From positions 496,001 to 560,000 of the forward strand of contig NZ_JACHYC010000006.1 of the NCBI RefSeq assembly GCF_014192575.1: a stretch of 64,000 bases of DNA. Reading direction: 5' to 3'. A program made the translations under genes and the position numbers. The notes beneath the pieces were generated by a model that ran no database searches, was not told where the DNA came from, and was given only the letters and a program-made list of their open reading frames with translations. This document shows, piece by piece, positions 58,328 through 64,000 of this stretch. Each line of letters opens with the position of its first letter. The stretch's first letter is position 1. Source of the DNA: Variovorax sp. Sphag1AA. GTDB taxonomy: Bacteria > Pseudomonadota > Gammaproteobacteria > Burkholderiales > Burkholderiaceae_C.

Positions 58328-59155
58328 ATGGAAAACCGTCGTGCCGGCCTGCGCCGATGGAGAACACGTATCGGCCTCGCGATGCTGGTGGTCATCGCGC
58401 TTTTTCTGCGTGCCTACAGCGAGCCGAAGCAGACGGTGCCCACGGCGCCGGCCTGGTCGTTCTGGGGCGCCACCGTCTATCCGGTCATCGGTGATCTCGG
58501 TGGCGCTCCGGTGTCGATCCCTTCGCCCTATGCGCGACTGGCTGAGTACGAGGGTGATCCGGCGATCGGACAGGCTGCGGTAGGCGACGCGACTCCGCGC
58601 ACGTGGACGTCGAAATTGAGGAGCGTTGCATTCGATCTCCGCTTCCCCGACATGAAAGGGCTCGACGACGACCTGGCCGGGGAGGAAGCCGAGACCACCG
58701 TCTGGACCACCAACTGGATGCGGGTGCTCCTCAACGCGGGTTCACGCTACTTCGGAAGCGACTTCCTTGAAGCGAACGTCGAGAGTCTCGCGGATCCCGA
58801 GAAGCGCAAGTACGTCTACCGCCTCCTGCCGGACCTGGAATTCGGGCTGTTTGCCTATGCGCCCGTGGGTGTCGACGAGTCCCGACGCCAGCTCACGAAC
58901 CTCGGCAGCGCCGATGCCAGTGACCTGAACATCTATGTCCATCGCGACGGTCGCGGCCACGTCGCCACCTATATCGAGTGCAGCAACGTCCACCACCAGG
59001 CCGCGCGATGCGCACAGGAGTTCGACCTGAGTCCGGACATGGAGGCAGCCGTATCGATCAGCTACCGGAAGGACCTGCTCGTCCACTGGCGGGCGATCCA
59101 GGATTCGGTCCGGCACACCGTGCTGGGTTTTCGGGCCGACCCGCCATCGAACTGA
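58328..59155 (+). CDS. Uncharacterised membrane-anchored protein
   Basis: I do not recognise a family for this 275-residue product. It begins with a basic stretch (MENRRAGLRRWRTR) and one hydrophobic helix (IGLAMLVVIALFLRAY), which reads as an uncleaved signal anchor; the remaining 240 residues should face the periplasm. That part is rich in charged residues and aromatic segments (TWTSKLRSVAFDLRFPDMKGLDDDL, WTTNWMRVLLNAGSRYFG, YRLLPDLEFGLFAY, NIYVHRDGRGHVATYIECSNV, RYQDL-free) and has two or three cysteines (C226, C236 region) that might pair. Such small anchored proteins sometimes act as immunity or envelope proteins but nothing nearby supports that. It sits between the kup hairpin and benE. 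Confidence 0.75.
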   Translation: MENRRAGLRRWRTRIGLAMLVVIALFLRAYSEPKQTVPTAPAWSFWGATVYPVIGDLGGAPVSIPSPYARLAEYEGDPAIGQAAVGDATPRTWTSKLRSVAFDLRFPDMKGLDDDLAGEEAETTVWTTNWMRVLLNAGSRYFGSDFLEANVESLADPEKRKYVYRLLPDLEFGLFAYAPVGVDESRRQLTNLGSADASDLNIYVHRDGRGHVATYIECSNVHHQAARCAQEFDLSPDMEAAVSISYRKDLLVHWRAIQDSVRHTVLGFRADPPSN

Positions 59156-59179
59156 GCGCACCCCGGCACAATCGCCGGC

Positions 59180-60472
59180 ATGCGTTTTTTCAAGGATTTG
59201 AGTGTCTCGGCCTTTTCCGCCGGTTTCGTGGCGGTGCTCGTGGGCTTCACGAGTTCGGTGGCGATCGTGTTCCAGGCGGCACAGGCCTTCGGTGCCACGC
59301 CCGAGCTGATCTCTTCGTGGATGTGGGCGCTGGGGCTCGGCATGGGCCTCGCGGCGGCGGTGCCTTCGATCTGGTGGCGCAAGCCCGTGATGATTGCCTG
59401 GAGCACGCCCGGCGCCGCCGTGCTTGCGGTGGCCGGCGCCGGCTATTCGATGCATGAGGCGGTGGGAGCTTTCATCGTCTGCGCGCTGCTCATGACCCTG
59501 GCCGGGGCCACCGGCTGGTTCGAGCGGGTGATGAACAAGATCCCGATGGCATTGGCCTCCGCGCTTCTTGCCGGTGTGCTGGCGCGCTTCGGCCTGCAAG
59601 CGTTCGTCGCCGCCCAGACGGCGTTGCCGATGGTGCTCCTGATGCTCGGCACCTACCTGGTCGGCAAACGCGTGCTGCCGCGCTACGCGGTGCCGCTGAC
59701 CTTGCTGGTGGCGATCATCTTTGCGGCCGCACGCGGCGAACTCGCCTGGAGCGCAGTGCACTTCAGCGTCGCGATGCCGGTGTTCACGATGCCGGTGTTC
59801 ACCTGGCAGGCGGTGGTAAGCCTCGCCTTGCCGCTCTTCGTCGTCACCATGGCTTCGCAGAATCTCCCCGGCGTCGCGGCCATTCGCGCGGCGGGCTACG
59901 AACTGCCGGTGTCGAAGCTCATCACGATCAGCGGGCTGACGACGCTCGTGCTGGCGCCTTTCGGTGCGTTTGCCCTCAACCTCAGCGCGATCACTGCCGC
60001 CATCTGCATGGGCCGCGAGGCGCACGAGGACCCGGCACGCCGCTACACGGCGGCTGTGAGCTGCGGTGCGATCTACGTGGTGATCGGCCTGTTCGGCGCG
60101 GCTGTCACGGGACTCCTGACGGCCTTCCCCAAGGAATTGGTCGCCGCGATCGCGGGCCTGGCTCTGCTCGGCACCATCGGTACCGGCATGGCTGCGGCGG
60201 TGCGCGACGAATCGCATCGCGAGGCTGCGCTCATCACCTTTCTCGTCACCCTCTCGGGCGTGACGCTGCTGGGCATCGGCTCGGCCTTCTGGGGCGTGGT
60301 GGCGGGCGCTGTCGCGCTGGGCATCCAGCAGATCGGCCGCAAACCCTTTGCGGGCAAGGACATCGCGGCTGCCTGCAAACTCAAGCTCGATCAACGCGCA
60401 GCTCATGCCGCCGAAGAAGCGGCCGCGTCTTCTTCCTCATCTTCCACGCCGAGCGCGGGAAAGACTTCCTGA
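59180..60472 (+). CDS. benE: BenE-family benzoate/H+ symporter
   Basis: A 430-residue inner-membrane protein of the BenE family with about 12 hydrophobic helices. It opens RFFKDLSVSAFSAGFVAVLVGFTSSVAIVFQAAQAFGA, and contains GMGLAAAVPSIWWRKPVMIAWSTPGAAVLA and VVTMASQNLPGVAAIRAAGYELPVSKLI, all well conserved in BenE. The family imports benzoate in some bacteria, but no benzoate catabolic genes occur here, so substrate is uncertain. CACAAT lies 7 bases before the ATG, without a Shine-Dalgarno. gshB starts a single base after the stop. Confidence 0.9.
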   Translation: MRFFKDLSVSAFSAGFVAVLVGFTSSVAIVFQAAQAFGATPELISSWMWALGLGMGLAAAVPSIWWRKPVMIAWSTPGAAVLAVAGAGYSMHEAVGAFIVCALLMTLAGATGWFERVMNKIPMALASALLAGVLARFGLQAFVAAQTALPMVLLMLGTYLVGKRVLPRYAVPLTLLVAIIFAAARGELAWSAVHFSVAMPVFTMPVFTWQAVVSLALPLFVVTMASQNLPGVAAIRAAGYELPVSKLITISGLTTLVLAPFGAFALNLSAITAAICMGREAHEDPARRYTAAVSCGAIYVVIGLFGAAVTGLLTAFPKELVAAIAGLALLGTIGTGMAAAVRDESHREAALITFLVTLSGVTLLGIGSAFWGVVAGAVALGIQQIGRKPFAGKDIAAACKLKLDQRAAHAAEEAAASSSSSSTPSAGKTS

Positions 60473-60473
60473 C

Positions 60474-61424
60474 ATGCACTTCCTCTTCGTCGCCGATCCG
60501 ATCGAGCACTTCAAGATCTACAAGGACACCACCTTTTCGATGATGCGCGAGGCCCAGCGGCGCGGCCATTCGATCTCGGTGTGCGAGCCGCGCGACATGA
60601 GCTGGCAGCGCGGCAAGCCCGTGACGGCCACGGTGCGCAAGATCAGGCTGACCGGATCGCCCGACGCGTGGTTCAGCGAGGAATCCACCGACCAGCTGGC
60701 GCTCCATTCATTCGACGCGGTGCTGATGCGCAAGGACCCGCCGTTCGACGCCGAATACATCTACGCGACGCATCTGCTCGAGCAGGCCGAGCGCGAAGGC
60801 GCTCGTGTCATCAACAAGCCGGCCGCGCTGCGTGACCATCCCGAGAAGCTCGCGATCATGGAGTTCTCGGAATTCACCACGCCCACGCTGGTCACGCGCG
60901 ATGCGGCGGCGGTGCGCGCCTTTCATGCCGAGCATCAGGACATCATCCTCAAGCCTCTCGACGGCATGGGCGGCATGGGCATCTTCCGCGTCAAGGCTGA
61001 CGGGCTGAACCTCGGCTCGATCATCGAGACGCTCAACAAGGACGGCGCGCAGACGATCATGGTGCAGCGCTTCGTGCCCGAGATCGTCCAGGGCGACAAA
61101 CGCGTTCTGGTGATCGGCGGAAAGCCTGTGCCTTACAGCCTTGCGCGCATCCCGCAGGGCAATGAGGTGCGCGGTAACCTCGCCGCCGGCGGCAAGGGCG
61201 TGGCCCAGCCGCTGACTGATGACGACCGCCGCATTGCCGAGGCGATCGGCCCCGTGCTCGCCGAACGCGGCCTGCTGCTGATTGGCTTGGACGTGATCGG
61301 CGGTTCGCTGACCGAAATCAACGTCACCAGCCCGACGTGCTTTCAGGAAATCACCGAGCAGACCGGCTTCGACGTCCCGGCCATGTTCATCGATGCGCTG
61401 GAAGCGGCCGTGAACAAGGCCTGA
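60474..61424 (+). CDS. gshB: Glutathione synthetase
   Basis: Adds glycine to gamma-glutamylcysteine to make glutathione. The 316-residue ATP-grasp enzyme begins HFLFVADPIEHFKIYKDTTFSMMREAQRRGHSISVCEP, and has FDAVLMRKDPPFDAEYIYATHLLE, KPAALRDHPEKLAIMEF, DIILKPLDGMGGMGIF (glycine-rich ATP loop), PEIVQGDKRVLVIGG and IGLDVIGGSLTEINVTSPTCFQEI with the metal ligands. It follows benE by one base, so its expression is probably linked to that gene; gshA lies upstream in the same orientation. Confidence 0.96.
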   Translation: MHFLFVADPIEHFKIYKDTTFSMMREAQRRGHSISVCEPRDMSWQRGKPVTATVRKIRLTGSPDAWFSEESTDQLALHSFDAVLMRKDPPFDAEYIYATHLLEQAEREGARVINKPAALRDHPEKLAIMEFSEFTTPTLVTRDAAAVRAFHAEHQDIILKPLDGMGGMGIFRVKADGLNLGSIIETLNKDGAQTIMVQRFVPEIVQGDKRVLVIGGKPVPYSLARIPQGNEVRGNLAAGGKGVAQPLTDDDRRIAEAIGPVLAERGLLLIGLDVIGGSLTEINVTSPTCFQEITEQTGFDVPAMFIDALEAAVNKA

Positions 61425-61434
61425 GGAGCGTGGG

Positions 61435-63654
61435 TCAGAACTCCACAGAGGCGCTGACGCTGTAGGTGCGTGGGTTGCCGAGCACGAGGTAGCCAGCACC
61501 CGGGTAACCGCCGACCGAGGCCCAGTAGTTGCGGTCGGCCACGTTCTCGATGCGAGCACGCAGCGTCACGAGCTTGCCGGCAACATCCGTGACGTAGCGG
61601 GCGCCAAGATCAACGCGGCCCCAGCCCGGCACGCGCAGCGTGTTGGCCGAATCGGCATAGCTCGATCCGGTGGCGATCAGGCGACCGTCGAACGTCAGGC
61701 CGCGAACGCCCGGCACATCCCATTCGAGGCCGATGGTGCCCTGCTGCTTCGGTACGCCGATGACCTTCTTGCCGTCGGTCGTGATGCTTCCGGTGTCGCG
61801 CTGCTCGGCGTCGAGGAAGGTCACCCCACCCAGGACGCGGAAGCCCTTGATCGGCTCGCCGTAGGCGTTTAGCTCGATGCCCTGATGACGATCCTGGCCC
61901 TCGGCAGCGAACACGCCTGAGGCGTTGCGCAGCGCGCGCGGCTTCTCGATCGAGAAGAGCGCGGCCGTTGCACCGAGTCCGTTGGCTTCGTACTTGAGGC
62001 CGATTTCCTTCTGCTTGGCGACATACGAAGCCAACGTCTCGCCCACGTTGAGCACCGGCAATCCGCCGACCTGGGCAGGCGCGGTTTCGCCGGGTGTGAG
62101 GCTCTCGATGTAGTTCGCGTAGGCGGACAGTTGCTTGTTGAACTTGAACACCACGCCCGCCGCCGGGCTGGTGCGGCTGTCGTTGTTGCCGCCGGTGGGT
62201 GCGCCGGTGTCGTAGGCGAAGTTGTCGATCTTCAGGGTCTGGTAGCGCGCGCCGAGTGTGACCAGCAGCGTCTCGTCCAAGAAGCCCATCGTGTCGCCGA
62301 CGGCATAGCTGGTCAGGCGCTTCGCCTGCGTAAGCGCCGGCGCCGCCAGGTTGTTGCCGCCAAAGGCGAAGGGGCCGAAGGCGGGCTGCAGCAGCGTCGG
62401 CGTCGGGTAGTAGAGGTTGGTCGACTGCGTGTTCAGGAAGTCGAACTTGTAGGCGTTCTTGCGTTCCGAATCGAAGTAGTCGTAGGAGGCCACCAGCGAG
62501 TGCTTGACGGAGCCCGTCCGCACCGTGCCGCGCACGCCGACTTCGGCGGACTTCACGTCTTCATCTGCCGTGTTGTCGAAGCGGTAAGTCGTTCCGGCGC
62601 CCGTGAGCGCGTTGGTGACCGTGAGGTTGGCGAGCGAGTTGGCCTCGCTGCCGCTGCGCTTGCCGAGTGCGAACCAGCCGGTCACGTTGTCGGTGAAGTC
62701 GTATTCGCCGCGAATCGTGCCGAATGTGTCGCGTTCGTTGGAATAGCTCCATGGCTGCGCCCAGTTGGTCTGGGAATCCGGCGCGGAAGGCACGGACGTC
62801 AAGGTGGAATCCAGCGTGACGTTGGTGCGCGTCTGCTTCAGCCGGTGGTCCTGGTAGCCGATGTCGGCCGACAGCCGGGCATTGCGGCTGCGCCAATCGA
62901 GGCCCACGGAGGCGACGTCCAGACGCACGTCTTCGTTGTCGACGCCCGTGCCGCCATCGCGATGTGCTGCGTTCACGCGGATGCCGACGCTGTTGTCGGG
63001 CCCGAAGCGGCGCGCGATGTCGGCAGCCGCGTAGAGCTGCGAACCGCTCGCGGTGCCAAGAGTGACCTGCGTCAGCAGATCATTGCCGGCGCGCTTGGGC
63101 AGCAGGTTGATGGCGCCGCCGATGCCGTCACCGCCGGGCGAGGCGCCGTTCAGGAATGCACTGGGCCCACGCAGCACTTCGACGCGCTCGAACAGCTCGG
63201 ACGAGATGTACTGGCGGGGCAGCAGGCTGTAGAGGCCGTTGTAGGCGATGCTGTCAGATCCGAGCAGAAAGCCGCGGATGAAGTAGCTTTCCTGGAAGTT
63301 GCCGAAGCCTCGGGCCACGCGCACCGATGGATCGTTCAGCAGCACATCGCCGACGCTGCGCGCCTGCTGGTTCTGGATGAGTTCGTTGGTGTAGCTCGTC
63401 GCGCTGAACGGCGAGCTCATGTTGTCGACGTTGCCGAGGATGCCGACGCGGCCTCCGGTGGCGACTTGCCCACCGGCAAAGGGCTTCGGGAGACCGGCAG
63501 CAGAGGCGTCTGCACTGGCCTCGACTGTCACCGTCGAGAGCGTCGCAGCCTCCGGCGCAGCCGCGGGAGCGGTTTGTGCAGTCGCGACCAGCGTCTGGAG
63601 CGCGAGGGTCGCCGCGATGGCGACTGGGCGGAGGGGAAAGCGATGGGAAGACAT
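61435..63654 (-). CDS. TonB-dependent siderophore receptor
   Basis: An outer-membrane 22-strand barrel with an N-terminal plug, 739 residues with a signal peptide (residues 1 to about 28, ending ATAQ). The plug has LSTVTVEASADAS (TonB-box area), then QARSVGDVLLNDPSVRVARGFGNFQESYFIRGF, and FERVEVLRGPSAFLNGASPGGDGIGGAINLLPKRA. The barrel ends in YSVSASVEF, the terminal phenylalanine needed for BAM recognition. Family is siderophore-type (FhuE/FoxA-like); the ligand cannot be named. A Fur-like box lies 22 bases upstream of the ATG at 63654. ExbB/ExbD for energisation are encoded at 36487-37605. Confidence 0.93.
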   Translation of the reverse strand: MSSHRFPLRPVAIAATLALQTLVATAQTAPAAAPEAATLSTVTVEASADASAAGLPKPFAGGQVATGGRVGILGNVDNMSSPFSATSYTNELIQNQQARSVGDVLLNDPSVRVARGFGNFQESYFIRGFLLGSDSIAYNGLYSLLPRQYISSELFERVEVLRGPSAFLNGASPGGDGIGGAINLLPKRAGNDLLTQVTLGTASGSQLYAAADIARRFGPDNSVGIRVNAAHRDGGTGVDNEDVRLDVASVGLDWRSRNARLSADIGYQDHRLKQTRTNVTLDSTLTSVPSAPDSQTNWAQPWSYSNERDTFGTIRGEYDFTDNVTGWFALGKRSGSEANSLANLTVTNALTGAGTTYRFDNTADEDVKSAEVGVRGTVRTGSVKHSLVASYDYFDSERKNAYKFDFLNTQSTNLYYPTPTLLQPAFGPFAFGGNNLAAPALTQAKRLTSYAVGDTMGFLDETLLVTLGARYQTLKIDNFAYDTGAPTGGNNDSRTSPAAGVVFKFNKQLSAYANYIESLTPGETAPAQVGGLPVLNVGETLASYVAKQKEIGLKYEANGLGATAALFSIEKPRALRNASGVFAAEGQDRHQGIELNAYGEPIKGFRVLGGVTFLDAEQRDTGSITTDGKKVIGVPKQQGTIGLEWDVPGVRGLTFDGRLIATGSSYADSANTLRVPGWGRVDLGARYVTDVAGKLVTLRARIENVADRNYWASVGGYPGAGYLVLGNPRTYSVSASVEF

Positions 63655-63675
63655 GGACGGTTCTTTGTGTGCAAT

Positions 63676-63697
63676 GCAAATGCGAACCGTTATTATC
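63676..63697. promoter_or_regulatory. Candidate Fur box of the TonB-dependent receptor
   Basis: GCAAATGCGAACCGTTATTATC matches the core AATGATAATCATTATC at 11 of 16 positions when aligned from AATG. It lies 22-43 bases upstream of the receptor start, where Fur would block transcription. Confidence 0.5.
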
Positions 63698-63721
63698 CGC
63701 ATCGAGACGCGCGAAACCGCC

Positions 63722-63757
63722 ACGCCGCAGCCGAAATCAGCTGCGGCGTTGTTTTTT
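63722..63757. terminator. Rho-independent terminator between amidotransferase and receptor
   Basis: ACGCCGCAGC (63722-63731) pairs with GCTGCGGCGT (63740-63749), 8-base loop, followed on the plus strand by TGTTTTTT. The T-run favours rightward transcription, but both flanking genes read leftward, so it probably acts mainly as a stem for the amidotransferase transcript or as a bidirectional stop. Confidence 0.6.
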
Positions 63758-63777
63758 GATCAGTCGGTGGTGCGCCT

Positions 63778-64000
63778 TCAGCCGCTGCGGCGGCCATCCA
63801 CGAACACCATGAGCTCCTGCGGCGCGAAGGCCGTCCACGTCTCGTTGGTAGTCAGCGGCGAGGTCACGACGATCGCGACCCGGTCGGTCGGCGTCGTGTG
63901 GCGCGCGAAATCGATGCTCAGGTCTTCATCGGCCAGTTGGGCACTGAGGAAGGGATGCTTGCGCTCGATGTACCAAAGATTTGTCGAGGCATGCGCCCAC
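63778..64000 (-). CDS. Class II glutamine amidotransferase (YafJ-like), C-terminal part
   Basis: The frame enters from the right edge and gives the last 73 residues. They contain WAHASTNLWYIERKHPFL, SIDFARHTTPTDRVAIVVTS and PLTTNETWTAFAPQELMVF, which match the C-terminal end of YafJ/DUG3-type class II glutamine amidotransferases. The N-terminal catalytic cysteine lies outside the window, so completeness cannot be judged. The gene ends 124 bases before the receptor start on the same strand, with a hairpin between. Confidence 0.75.
   Translation of the reverse strand, partial: WAHASTNLWYIERKHPFLSAQLADEDLSIDFARHTTPTDRVAIVVTSPLTTNETWTAFAPQELMVFVDGRRSG

Overview
The window is high-GC DNA from a betaproteobacterium, most likely Comamonadaceae close to Variovorax. 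Pointers are the betaproteobacterial (E. coli-unrelated) type of GshA, the hpf-ptsN-hprK and leuS-lptE-holA clusters, a split pntAA/pntAB/pntB transhydrogenase, and a dispersed GC-rich repeat after stop codons that I associate with this family. The genus is inference; no rRNA is present.

Layout. 59-3117: ssb, then a scarred stretch with a truncated LysR gene, a possible outer-membrane barrel remnant, a DUF2827 gene and a second collapsed LysR gene. 3118-7056: an Lrp/AsnC regulator divergent from an aminotransferase-kynA-formamidase-RidA operon for tryptophan/kynurenine metabolism. 7082-12407: a glycine-zipper lipoprotein, two tandem APA-family antiporters, two small membrane proteins and a luciferase-like flavoenzyme. 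12464-17193: mnmA, facing a response regulator/CHASE2 histidine kinase/Nudix operon. 17457-27873: pntAA-pntAB-pntB, fadD and a dppBCDF-dppA dipeptide importer. 27991-34932: mtnN, corA, a UvrD-type helicase, hpf-ptsN-hprK and fur. 35018-37605: bamE, dapB, exbB, exbD. 37723-48859 (minus strand): a complete glycogen operon led by a GH13 alpha-glucosidase, then glgB, glgX, glgC, glgA, glgP. 49050-54682: leuS, lptE, holA, proA. 54850-61424: gshA, kup, an unknown membrane-anchored protein, benE, gshB. 61435-64000 (minus): a TonB-dependent receptor behind a Fur-like box and the end of a class II glutamine amidotransferase.

How the parts fit. Most of the window is core metabolism and envelope biogenesis. 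Both glutathione synthesis steps are present. Fur, ExbB/ExbD and the TonB receptor form a likely iron-uptake theme. The glycogen operon can synthesise (GlgC, GlgA, GlgB) and degrade (GlgP, GlgX, alpha-glucosidase) glucan. I see no phage, integrase, transposase, CRISPR array or recognisable defence system. The most unusual material is non-coding: four copies of a roughly 90-bp repeat that each begin 0-3 bases after a stop codon with fixed polarity to the gene they follow, a perfect 20-bp hairpin after kup, short paired motifs, and the pseudogene scar near the left end.
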